Origin: a bacterium
GTDB lineage: Bacteria > SZUA-79 > Acidulodesulfobacterales > Acidulodesulfobacteraceae
Reading direction: 5' to 3'
NCBI GenBank assembly: GCA_021812245.1
Contig: JAKAOK010000006.1
Location: 1-64,000 of the forward strand
DNA: 64,000 bases
The translations under genes and the position numbers were made by a program. Shown piece by piece: positions 19,887 through 29,147 of the stretch. Within the stretch, counting starts at the first letter, position 1. Every line of letters starts with the position of its first letter. The notes under the pieces were generated by a model, which saw nothing but the letters and a program-made list of their open reading frames with translations, made no database searches and had not been told where the DNA came from.

Positions 19887-19931
19887 TTTAAGCATTAAAT
19901 CTTGACAGTTAAAATGAGAGTTAAAATTTTC

Positions 19932-19961
19932 TTGAATTCAGGTGCCGCAATATTATATAAT
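19932..19961 (+). promoter_or_regulatory. Candidate sigma-70 promoter of tRNA-Gln (TTGAAT - 18 nt - TATAAT)
   Basis: -35 TTGAAT 19932-19937, -10 TATAAT 19956-19961, tRNA begins at 19990. Confidence 0.4.
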
Positions 19962-19989
19962 CATAAATCAAGTTATTCATTTCATTCAT

Positions 19990-20063
19990 TGGGGGATCGT
20001 CTAGCGGCAGGACCTGGGACTCTGACTCCCATTACGGAGGTTCGAATCCTTCTCCCCCAGCCA
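19990..20063 (+). tRNA. tRNA-Gln (anticodon CTG), CCA encoded
   Basis: Acceptor TGGGGGA/TCCCCCA, anticodon arm TGGGA-CTCTGAC-TCCCA, T-arm GGAGGTTCGAATCCTTC, terminal GCCA. Confidence 0.93.
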
Positions 20064-20100
20064 TTAAAAATAATATATATTTTAAGGATTTTTTACTATC

Positions 20101-20487
20101 TTATTTTTTTATATATTCTATTATTTCTATCATAATGCCGTTAGGGTCGTTAAGGAAAGCTATTTTCATGGTTTTGTCCATAGAATAGAAAGGCTCCCTT
20201 AAAAAAACTATACCGGCTTCTTTTATTTTTTTCGCATCTTCGTCTATATTATCCGTTTGAAATGCCAGATGGGCAAAAGAATTTTCGCATTCGGCAACAG
20301 GTTTTGGGTTATCGTCGGCTATAAGTTCTATTTCGAAGTTCGCATTCAAATCTTTCAGAAAGACCAGAGTCGTTTTATGCGCTTCGATATAACGTTTTTC
20401 CCTCACCAAAAACCCAAAAACATTAACGTAAAAATTTATAGATTTGTTTAAATCGCTTGTTCTGATAGCGGAATGTATTAATTGCAT
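20101..20487 (-). CDS. VOC/glyoxalase I-like protein (lactoylglutathione lyase family)
   Basis: MQLIHSAIRTSDLNKSINFYVNVFGF, FAHLAFQTDNID, FLNDPNGIMIEIIEY. Confidence 0.82.
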   Translation of the reverse strand: MQLIHSAIRTSDLNKSINFYVNVFGFLVREKRYIEAHKTTLVFLKDLNANFEIELIADDNPKPVAECENSFAHLAFQTDNIDEDAKKIKEAGIVFLREPFYSMDKTMKIAFLNDPNGIMIEIIEYIKK

Positions 20488-20678
20488 TTTAAAATAATTT
20501 AAATAAATAAAGATTAATGATTAAACCTTATTTAAATTATATGCCATTAATCTTATAATTTCAATATGCCCGACATCTACCCAAAAATATAAAAAATAAT
20601 GATATAATTTAAAAACACGCCTATAATTGCAATTAACTGTGATGCAGCAAAATATAAAATATTATATATTAAGATGTT

Positions 20679-21290
20679 ATGAAAAGAAGCGGTTTTACCT
20701 TAGTCGAAATAATAATGGTAATAATTCTTCTGGGAGTTCTGGGGATTATCGGAACTATCGGACTGAATTCCGCCGTTTCGAGCGATAGAGGTATGTATGA
20801 AAGACAGCTTCAATCCGCAATAAGATATGCCCAAAATTATGCTATGAGCCACTTTGTTTATACCGCCGTCGTATTTTCGCCTTCAGGTTCAAGTCCTTCC
20901 TGTACTTTGGGAAACGGCGGCACTGCTTATTCCGGTTATGCGGTATGCGCATGTAACGGCGATTCTAATAGTTCCTCCTTGCAGCCGCTCGTTAATCCGT
21001 TAGCGCAAACCGCCGATAATTTTTACGTAACTATGAATTACGGCATAAGTTACAGCGTGCAGGGACAAGGGTTCACGGCAAACTATATCGCCTTTAATTC
21101 GCAGGGCGAGCCCGGAACGTTTCCAGGCAACGGCAATCCTTGTCCGTCCTCAGGCGGCGCAACTTTTAAATCATACGGCGGCAATAATGCCGATACTCCA
21201 ATATCTTTATCTTTCGGCGCTTCGCCCCCCCAGCTAACCTTTTATATCTATCCGGTAACAGGCCTCGTAAGTTATAGCGGTTCCTTATAG
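20679..21290 (+). CDS. GspH/FimT-type pseudopilin
   Basis: SGFTLVEIIMVIILLGVLGIIG prepilin motif. Confidence 0.75.
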   Translation: MKRSGFTLVEIIMVIILLGVLGIIGTIGLNSAVSSDRGMYERQLQSAIRYAQNYAMSHFVYTAVVFSPSGSSPSCTLGNGGTAYSGYAVCACNGDSNSSSLQPLVNPLAQTADNFYVTMNYGISYSVQGQGFTANYIAFNSQGEPGTFPGNGNPCPSSGGATFKSYGGNNADTPISLSFGASPPQLTFYIYPVTGLVSYSGSL

Positions 21291-21375
21291 TTATTTTTGT
21301 TTAAAAATATTCACAAATTAAATCTTTGGTGTTATAATAATTAAAATTAATTTAAAAATAGGGGGGATTCAATCT

Positions 21376-21786
21376 ATGAGAAGCTTTAAATCTTTAGCAG
21401 TTCAGGCTTTATTGTCAATTTTTGCCGTTGCGTTTATCGTACCTGTTTTTGCCGGTTCATCTTTTGCCAGATTTTATTGTCCGCTTGGATATTCCTATAA
21501 CCCTAAAATACAGCTCTGCGTCGGCAAAGGCGCTTTAAAAGGATATAATGCGCTACCCGCCACTAAAATAAACGTGTTTAAAGGAAAAAATCACATATAT
21601 ATCTGCCCGGCTAAATATGCATACTCTAAAAAAATTCAGTTATGCAAGGGGGAAGGCTCTTTGAAAGGCAGTACCGCCCAACCTACAGTTAAGACGGTGA
21701 TTGCTTTAAAAAAATCCGCGAAATCGTCGAAAAATAACGCTAACAATGTAAAAGCGGCTGAATCTAAAACATTAAAGAAAAGTTAA
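21376..21786 (+). CDS. Secreted protein with two Cys-containing repeats and Lys-rich tail
   Basis: Signal peptide; repeats YCPLGYSYNPKIQLCVGKGALKG and ICPAKYAYSKKIQLCKGEGSLKG. Confidence 0.65.
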   Translation: MRSFKSLAVQALLSIFAVAFIVPVFAGSSFARFYCPLGYSYNPKIQLCVGKGALKGYNALPATKINVFKGKNHIYICPAKYAYSKKIQLCKGEGSLKGSTAQPTVKTVIALKKSAKSSKNNANNVKAAESKTLKKS

Positions 21787-21800
21787 TAATCAATTAAAAA

Positions 21801-22766
21801 ATGAATATAGCAGTAATATTAAGATCAAGGGAAATGTTTAGTATTCTAAAGCCTTTTCTCGACGGTCATAATGTTACGCATTATACAAGCAAAGAAGATT
21901 TCCGCCAGTCTTTTTTATCCGAAGATTTGGCTTTAATAGTAAATGCGGGAATTCCTATAGGCGAAGATATTTTATCTTGCGGAAACATTAAATTAGTTCA
22001 GCAGTTCGGCATCGGTTATGAAAACGTAGATATAGATTATGCCTCAAAGAAAAGCATTTTAGTATTCAACGCCCCTACGCTCGGAACTTACAATGCCGTT
22101 TCGGTTGCGGAATTGTCTTTGTTTTTTATTCTTGCGCTTGCAAGGGATTATAACGGATGCGTAAATTCTATCAGCCACGGGATAGCCAACCAGCCCATGG
22201 GACACAGCATTTCGGAAAAAAAATTCGCCATTGTCGGACTCGGCGGGATAGGATTAGAATTAATTAAGATGCTAAAACCCTTTAAACCCGAAATTTACGG
22301 CTTTAAACATAGCAAGGTTGAGGAGGGCTATGCAGAGAAGCTTGGAATTAAGTTTGCGGGAACGGTGGACGACGATTTTAAAAAAGTTTTACCGTTAGCG
22401 GATTATATTATACTTGCCGTTCCTTTGGAAAAAAATACCGAAGATTTAATCGACGACTCAACCGTCGGCTTAATGAAATCCGGCGCATACGTCATAAATG
22501 TAGGCAGAGCCGGTTTAATTAACAAAGATTCCCTCATAAAAGGATTAAAAAACGGCAAAATTAAGGGGGCGGGTCTCGACGTGTTTTGGGAAGAACCTGT
22601 TCATATAAGCGACGAAATATTTCATTTCAACGTTATAGCAACTCCGCACATAGGAGGCGCTACATATGAATCTATCGGCGACATTTCCCGTATATGCGCC
22701 AAAAATATAAACGACTGGATAGACAAAGGAGATTTGACGAACTGCGTAAATAAAGATTTAATCTAA
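21801..22766 (+). CDS. D-isomer-specific 2-hydroxyacid dehydrogenase
   Basis: FAIVGLGGIGLELIKML (GxGxxG), VINVGRAGLINKDSL, ATPHIGGAT. Confidence 0.85.
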   Translation: MNIAVILRSREMFSILKPFLDGHNVTHYTSKEDFRQSFLSEDLALIVNAGIPIGEDILSCGNIKLVQQFGIGYENVDIDYASKKSILVFNAPTLGTYNAVSVAELSLFFILALARDYNGCVNSISHGIANQPMGHSISEKKFAIVGLGGIGLELIKMLKPFKPEIYGFKHSKVEEGYAEKLGIKFAGTVDDDFKKVLPLADYIILAVPLEKNTEDLIDDSTVGLMKSGAYVINVGRAGLINKDSLIKGLKNGKIKGAGLDVFWEEPVHISDEIFHFNVIATPHIGGATYESIGDISRICAKNINDWIDKGDLTNCVNKDLI

Positions 22767-22814
22767 AATATAAATAAATTAACAATAATTAAGCTATATA
22801 TAAACGGGACTATT

Positions 22815-25607
22815 ATGGAATATAAAGATACTTTGAACCTTCCGAAAACCGATTTTCCGATGAAGGCAAATTTAAAGGCCGCCGAGGAAAAATTTCTCAA
22901 AGAATGGGAAGAAAGCGGGCTTTATAAAAACATAATAGAAAAGGCAAAAAACAGGCCTAAAACTTTTATACTTCACGACGGTCCGCCTTATGCCAACGGG
23001 CATATCCATCTTGGAACGGCATTAAACAAAATATTGAAAGATATAATAGTTCGTTTTAAGCTTATGTCCGGATATTATGCGCCTTTTATTCCCGGATGGG
23101 ACTGCCACGGACTGCCCATCGAACATAACGTAGATAAAACTTTAAAGTCTAAAGATTCGATTTCAAAAAGCGAAAAAAGAAAACTTTGCCGAGAATATGC
23201 CGGCAAGTTTGTAGATATTCAGAAACAGGAATTTAAAAGGCTCGGAAGTATAGGCAGATACGATGCTCCTTATCTTACCATGAATTATGCCTATGAAGCC
23301 AATACGGTCAGGAAACTTGCCGATTTTATAAAAAACGGAGGGCTTTACCGGGCGAATAAACCGATATACTGGTGTTCATCGTGCAAAACTGCCCTTGCGG
23401 AAGCGGAAGTGGAATATGCCGAGAGGACGTCCCCTTCGATTTTCGTAAAATTTAGGATCAAATCAAGCCTTGAAGATATTATCGGCTATTCCGAAACAGG
23501 CGGCAAAGATATTTTTGCAGTGATATGGACAACGACGCCGTGGACCGTTCCGTCAAACCTTGCAATATCATTACACCCTGATTTTGAGTATTCTTTTGTA
23601 GATAACGGAAAAGAAATTTTTATCCTCGAGGAAAGCCTTGCAGAAGAATTGATGAAAAAATTCGGATACGGAGAGTTTAAAGTAATAGCCAAAACAAACG
23701 GGAAAAACCTTGAAAATAAAGTTGCGCGCCATCCTTTTATAGACAGGGATTCTCTGCTTATACTCGGCTCTCATGTTAAAAAAGATGCAGGAACCGGACT
23801 TGTGCATACCGCGCCGGGACATGGGGACGACGACTATGCCGTGGGACTGAAATATAATCTTCCGGCTTATGCTCCGATAAATAACGAAGGAAGATTTTTA
23901 AAGGATGTCGATACGTTTGCTGGAATGCATGTGTTTGAATCTAATCCGCACGTTATAGAAAAACTCAAAGAAGCGGGGGCATTAGTTCTGGAGGAAAAAA
24001 TAGAACATTCTTATCCTCATTGCTGGAGGTGTAAGCATCCCGTAATTTTAAGGTCAACAAAGCAATGGTTTATTTCTATGGAAATAAATAACCTGAGAGA
24101 TAAATCCCTTGATGAGCTGGAGAAGGTAAAGTGGGTTCCCAAATGGGGAATAGACAGGATTTCCGGCATGCTTGAAACGAGACCGGACTGGTGCGTTTCG
24201 AGACAGAGGTCGTGGGGCGTTCCTATAACGGCATTTTACTGTAAAAATTGCGGCGAAGCATATATAGATTATGACCTTGCGCTTAAAATTGCGGACGAAT
24301 TCGAAAAATACGGAGCCGATATCTGGTTCGATAAGCCCGCAGAATATTTTATAAATTTGGGCAAAAAAGAGGTAAAATGCGAAAAATGCGGCCATAAGGA
24401 GTTTGAAAAAGAGGAGGATATACTTGACGTTTGGTTTGACAGCGGGGTCAGCTATTACTGCGTTCTTAAAAACGACGAAGAGACTAAGTCCGTAGGTTTT
24501 CCGGCGGACTTATACCTTGAAGGGTCCGACCAGCACAGAGGATGGTTTCATTCGAGCCTTCTTATAGGCGTTGGAACCGGCGACGGAGCGCCTTATAAAA
24601 CAGTTTTAACCCACGGATTTGTCGTTGACAGCTCAGGCAAAAAAATGTCCAAGTCTTTAGGCAACGTCATAAGCCCCGATGAAATAATAAATAAATACGG
24701 CGCGGATATTTTGAGGTTATGGGCGGCGTCCGAAGACTACAAAAACGATATGAGGATATCGCAGGAAATAATACTCAGGCTTTCTGAAGGATATAGGAAG
24801 ATAAGAAATACCCTGCGTTTTATGCTTGGCAATTTATACGACTTTAATGAGGCTACGGATTCGGTAAAATATGAAAATTTATCCGAGTTAGACAAATACG
24901 CATTGCATCGAATTACCCTTCTTTCGCATGATATTTTAAGGCATTACGAAAATTACGATTTTCACCTTGTTTATCAGGGAATTTATAAATTTCTAATAGA
25001 ATTTTCATCCTTTTATCTGGATATAGTCAAAGACACGCTTTATGCGGATGGAAAAAATTCGGTAAAAAGGCGGGCGGTGCAGACCGTATTTAATTATGCC
25101 TTAAATGTATTTACAAAATTTCTTTCGCCTGTTATTCCGTTCAGCGCTTCCGAAACATGGGGATACTTTAAAAAGCCAGCAAAGCCGGAAAGCATTTTTT
25201 TTGAAAAGTTCGACGAGCCGGACGATGCCTATCAGAATTTTGAAATCGAAGAAAAATTCGATAAACTAATAGAGATTAGAAATATAGCTTTAGCTGCATT
25301 AGAAAAGGCGAGAGATAGAAAATTTATAGGAAGCTCGCTTGAAGCAAAAGTTATTTTAAAGGCAAATAAAGAAGATTACGATTCATTAAGCAAAATAAAT
25401 GCGGATGAATTAAAAGATTTATTTATCATATCAGGAGTAGTTTTGCGGAAGAAAGAACCGTCCGAAACCGGCATAACGGAAGCCGAAGTCGAAAAAGCCG
25501 ACGGGGAGAAATGCGCAAGATGCTGGAAATATGATACTACGGTCGGAAAACACGAAGACCACCCCGATATTTGCGAAAGATGCCGTAGCGTTGTTTCTCA
25601 GATTTAA
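22815..25607 (+). CDS. ileS: Isoleucyl-tRNA synthetase
   Basis: GPPYANGHIHLGTALNK, KMSKSLGNVISP, C-terminal zinc ribbon CARCW...CERCR. Confidence 0.95.
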   Translation: MEYKDTLNLPKTDFPMKANLKAAEEKFLKEWEESGLYKNIIEKAKNRPKTFILHDGPPYANGHIHLGTALNKILKDIIVRFKLMSGYYAPFIPGWDCHGLPIEHNVDKTLKSKDSISKSEKRKLCREYAGKFVDIQKQEFKRLGSIGRYDAPYLTMNYAYEANTVRKLADFIKNGGLYRANKPIYWCSSCKTALAEAEVEYAERTSPSIFVKFRIKSSLEDIIGYSETGGKDIFAVIWTTTPWTVPSNLAISLHPDFEYSFVDNGKEIFILEESLAEELMKKFGYGEFKVIAKTNGKNLENKVARHPFIDRDSLLILGSHVKKDAGTGLVHTAPGHGDDDYAVGLKYNLPAYAPINNEGRFLKDVDTFAGMHVFESNPHVIEKLKEAGALVLEEKIEHSYPHCWRCKHPVILRSTKQWFISMEINNLRDKSLDELEKVKWVPKWGIDRISGMLETRPDWCVSRQRSWGVPITAFYCKNCGEAYIDYDLALKIADEFEKYGADIWFDKPAEYFINLGKKEVKCEKCGHKEFEKEEDILDVWFDSGVSYYCVLKNDEETKSVGFPADLYLEGSDQHRGWFHSSLLIGVGTGDGAPYKTVLTHGFVVDSSGKKMSKSLGNVISPDEIINKYGADILRLWAASEDYKNDMRISQEIILRLSEGYRKIRNTLRFMLGNLYDFNEATDSVKYENLSELDKYALHRITLLSHDILRHYENYDFHLVYQGIYKFLIEFSSFYLDIVKDTLYADGKNSVKRRAVQTVFNYALNVFTKFLSPVIPFSASETWGYFKKPAKPESIFFEKFDEPDDAYQNFEIEEKFDKLIEIRNIALAALEKARDRKFIGSSLEAKVILKANKEDYDSLSKINADELKDLFIISGVVLRKKEPSETGITEAEVEKADGEKCARCWKYDTTVGKHEDHPDICERCRSVVSQI

Positions 25608-25644
25608 ATCAAATAAAAATAACTCAAATCGACTATTTGTCAAT

Positions 25645-26430
25645 ATGAAAAAAAAAATAATAGCGGCAAATTTTAAGATGAACAAGACGGATGAAGATAT
25701 AAAGAAATATTTTGCCGTTTTTCTTGACCGTATTAACGGATTAAGAAATAAAACGTCTTTTAACGATTTTGACGCAGAGCTGATATTTGCCCCCCCGTTT
25801 ACGTCGCTTTCCGAAACGCATAAAATAATAGAGCCTTATATGGATTTTATTAAATTATCGTCCCAGAATATTTGTTCCGAAAAAAGCGGAGCCTATACCG
25901 GCGAAATTTCTATAGATATGATTAAATCCTGCGGTTGCGTTTATTCAATAATAGGGCATAGCGAGAGGAGAAATATATTTAAGGAAAGCGATGAATTAAT
26001 AGGCAAAAAAATAGAAGCGGCTTATAGCGGCGGCGGTATAACGCCTATATTATGCGTCGGGGAAAATCTGGAAATAAGAAAACAAAACGGTCAGGAAAAA
26101 TTCGTCGAAAATCAGCTTGCCGTCGGGCTAAATTGTATTAAAGGCAGGAATATACCTTCTTTAATCGTCGCCTATGAACCCGTATGGGCGATAGGCACGG
26201 GAATGCCGATAAAAGCGGATGACGGCGAAGCTATGCACGGGTTTATATCCGATTATATAATTTCTAACTTTTATATCGGCGAATTAAGGGTTATATACGG
26301 TGGAAGCGTGACGGAAGGAAATATTAAAGAGCTTATGGGTAAGCCCCATATAGACGGAGTTTTGGTCGGCGGGGCAAGTTTAGACCCGCAGAGTTTTCAT
26401 AATATATTCAAACTGGCTGCGGCACAGTGA
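25645..26430 (+). CDS. tpiA: Triosephosphate isomerase
   Basis: MKKKIIAANFKMNKT start; IIGHSERR, VAYEPVWAIGTG, YGGSV; ORF-track start at 25531 overlaps ileS. Confidence 0.93.
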   Translation: MKKKIIAANFKMNKTDEDIKKYFAVFLDRINGLRNKTSFNDFDAELIFAPPFTSLSETHKIIEPYMDFIKLSSQNICSEKSGAYTGEISIDMIKSCGCVYSIIGHSERRNIFKESDELIGKKIEAAYSGGGITPILCVGENLEIRKQNGQEKFVENQLAVGLNCIKGRNIPSLIVAYEPVWAIGTGMPIKADDGEAMHGFISDYIISNFYIGELRVIYGGSVTEGNIKELMGKPHIDGVLVGGASLDPQSFHNIFKLAAAQ

Positions 26431-26455
26431 TAAATTAAATAAAAAAGGGGGAATT

Positions 26456-26785
26456 ATGAAATACGTTATTCAGGCGTCAAACGGAACTATTAATCCCGGT
26501 CTTTTGATGAACGTGATTAAAAACATTAGCGCAATAACCGAAACCGAAGAAATAAACGTCGTAGTATTCGGACCGGCCGTAGTTGCCCTGCTTCATCATT
26601 CCCAGCTTAAAGAACAGTTAAGAGCGGTTCTTAACGACAAAGTAAACATTTTCGTCTGCCGCAATGCGATGAATATGTTTGAACTTAAGGACGGCGATAT
26701 TCCGGATTACGCGAAAATAGTTCCGGCAGGCGTAGAAAAGATAGCGAAACTTTCAAAAGAAGGATGCGTCTATATAGCGCTTTAA
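26456..26785 (+). CDS. DsrE-family-like small protein
   Basis: MKYVIQASNGTINPGLLMNVIKNI...VFGPAVVALL...FVCRNAMNMF pattern. Confidence 0.65.
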   Translation: MKYVIQASNGTINPGLLMNVIKNISAITETEEINVVVFGPAVVALLHHSQLKEQLRAVLNDKVNIFVCRNAMNMFELKDGDIPDYAKIVPAGVEKIAKLSKEGCVYIAL

Positions 26786-26786
26786 T

Positions 26787-28142
26787 ATGAGTAAACTTAT
26801 ACAGCCTCCGAAAGGGACGAGGGATTTTCTACCGGAAGAAATGGTTTTAAGAAGAAAGGTTATGGAAACCTTACGGGAATGTTTTGCCCTTTATGGATTT
26901 ATCGAAATAGATTCCCCCGTTTTTGAATATTTTGAGCTTCTTTCGAGGAAATGCGGAAGCGAAATCGAAAAAGAAATATACGTTTTCGAGGATAAGGCAA
27001 AACGAAAACTTGGTTTGAGGTTTGAATTTACGTCCCCCTTAGGACGTTATTACGCCACTAACGCCGAAAAACTTACTAAACCGTTTAAGAGATACATAAT
27101 AGGCAAAGTTTACAGATACGAAAATACGCAGGCGGGAAGATACAGGGAATTTTATCAGGCGGATGCGGATATAATCGGTTCTTATTCTATGAATGCAGAG
27201 AACGAACTGCTCGACCTTGCGGTTTTTACCCTTGAAAAATTAGGTATGGGAAACTATGAGATAGTTATCAACAACAGGAAAATACTCGACGGTATAATTA
27301 ACGCCGCGGGCATAGACGAAAGCAAAAAAGACGCCGCGCTAAGGGCGCTCGATAAAACGGCAAAAATCGGAGAAGCAGGGGTAATTAAAGAATTTAAAGA
27401 AAACGGTATCGGCGAAGAAAATTACCGTTCGTTTATGCGGCTCATAGATTTAGACGCGGGACTGGAAGATTCAAAAAAACTGGCGGCATTAAAAGAACGC
27501 ATTAGCGTAGATTTAAAAGACGAATCTATTAAAAATAAGACGAACGAAGGCATAGAAGAGCTTTCGTCCGTGATAGAAGACCTGCGAAACGCTAAAGTCG
27601 GCAAAGACTCCGGCTTTAGCGTTATAAAATTCGACCCGCTTTTAGTCAGGGGGCTGGGTTATTATACCGGACCTATTTTCGAAATAAAATCAAAAGACGT
27701 CGCCATAGGCAGTTTTGCCGCAGGCGGAAGATACGATAATTTGGTCGAACTTTACGGCGTCCGCCCCGAAGGCGCCTGCGGAATATCGTTCGGCGTCGAA
27801 AGAATAATAGATATTATTACCGAAAGGGATAAAGATATATTGAAATCTCTTTCTTCCCCGATAAAACTTTATATAGTTTATCTAAGCGAAAACGAAAGGG
27901 CATTCGCCTTAAAAACCGCAAACTTTTTCCGCATAAAAGGAATTAATACCGAATTATCCGTTTCGGAAGTACCCAATATTGGAAAAGAGATAAAATATGC
28001 GGACAGAAAAGGTATAGAATATTTTGCAGTAATAGGCGAAAAAGAAGCCTTGGAACAAAAGCTCACCTTAAAAAACCTTAAAACGAGAAAAGAAATATCT
28101 GTTTCCGCCGAAGAAGCCGCCGAATTAATCGAATGCAATTAA
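26787..28142 (+). CDS. hisS: Histidyl-tRNA synthetase
   Basis: PPKGTRDFLPEE, class II motifs, VRGLGYYTGPIFEI, ASGG-like AAGGRYDNL. Confidence 0.93.
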   Translation: MSKLIQPPKGTRDFLPEEMVLRRKVMETLRECFALYGFIEIDSPVFEYFELLSRKCGSEIEKEIYVFEDKAKRKLGLRFEFTSPLGRYYATNAEKLTKPFKRYIIGKVYRYENTQAGRYREFYQADADIIGSYSMNAENELLDLAVFTLEKLGMGNYEIVINNRKILDGIINAAGIDESKKDAALRALDKTAKIGEAGVIKEFKENGIGEENYRSFMRLIDLDAGLEDSKKLAALKERISVDLKDESIKNKTNEGIEELSSVIEDLRNAKVGKDSGFSVIKFDPLLVRGLGYYTGPIFEIKSKDVAIGSFAAGGRYDNLVELYGVRPEGACGISFGVERIIDIITERDKDILKSLSSPIKLYIVYLSENERAFALKTANFFRIKGINTELSVSEVPNIGKEIKYADRKGIEYFAVIGEKEALEQKLTLKNLKTRKEISVSAEEAAELIECN

Positions 28143-28152
28143 AAAAATTTCA

Positions 28153-28899
28153 ATGTTTAAATTTTTTAAAAAAAAACGTGATAAAACGGTTATAAAATCG
28201 GAAATCATAGTAAGCAATTTTAATATTACGGTTTTTAAAAAAGATATCAAGAATCTTCATTTAAAAGTTCTTCCGCCGGACGGAAAGGTGAGGGTTTCAG
28301 CCCCCAAGAGAATGGACGACCGGTCTGTCCGGTTTTTCATAACATCAAAACTGCCGTGGATAGAAAAACACGTTAATAGATTTAAGGAGCAGCCGAGAGA
28401 AACTCCAAGGGAATACGTTGCGGGAGAAAGCCATTATTTTAAAGGCCAAAGATATTTGCTCAATGTTATCGAATACGGCGGGAAGCCCTATATAGCGATA
28501 AATAATAAAAAATATATCGATCTTTACGTAAAAAGAGATGCGGATTTAGAGAAAAAGAAAAAAGTTTTTTTACTCTGGCAGAGGGAGGAATTGACAAAAG
28601 AACTTTCCGGTATCTTTATTAAGTGGCAGGAAATTATGGGAGTTTCTGCAAAAGAGTGGAGAATAAAGCAGATGAAGACAAAGTGGGGCACCTGCAACAC
28701 TTCCGCAAAAAGGATATGGATAAATCTGGAACTCGTTAAAAAACCGGTTTATTGCATAGAATACATAGTCGTTCACGAATTAGCTCATCTTATCGAGAAA
28801 AATCATAGTAAAAGATTTACGGCGGTTATGGATAAATTTATTCCGCAGTGGAGAAGTTATAAAAAAGAATTAAACGGCTCCTTTTTGAATATTGCATAA
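28153..28899 (+). CDS. YgjP-like metallopeptidase domain protein (DUF45)
   Basis: WGTCNTSAKRIWINLELVKKPVYCIEYIVVHELAHLIEKNHSKRF. Confidence 0.85.
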   Translation: MFKFFKKKRDKTVIKSEIIVSNFNITVFKKDIKNLHLKVLPPDGKVRVSAPKRMDDRSVRFFITSKLPWIEKHVNRFKEQPRETPREYVAGESHYFKGQRYLLNVIEYGGKPYIAINNKKYIDLYVKRDADLEKKKKVFLLWQREELTKELSGIFIKWQEIMGVSAKEWRIKQMKTKWGTCNTSAKRIWINLELVKKPVYCIEYIVVHELAHLIEKNHSKRFTAVMDKFIPQWRSYKKELNGSFLNIA

Positions 28900-28932
28900 T
28901 CCGGATAATACACAAAACTGCATTGGCAATTT

Positions 28933-28959
28933 CAGACAACATATGTTTCATATTGTCTG
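28933..28959. repeat. Hairpin-forming inverted repeat CAGACA-ac-ATATG-ttt-CATAT-TGTCTG
   Basis: Seen directly in the 248-bp gap between the DUF45 gene and the biotin carboxylase gene. Confidence 0.5.
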
Positions 28960-29147
28960 GGTGCCCCTATATCCGATTGACTTTTTTAAAATAATGGTTT
29001 AAAATTAGTCATCGACCGCTGTTTGTAAAATTTAACCGCCGTCTATTTTTGCTCAACTTGTTCAAGTTCAACGATACAAACTGCTTCCGCTAATATATTT
29101 TGTCTTAACTTTTAAATAAAAAACATCGCTATAAGTCTATAAATTTT

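Noticed and set aside
19902-20135. 77-aa ORF across 19902-20135
   Set aside because: Overlaps the tRNA-Gln gene in full; not a plausible protein
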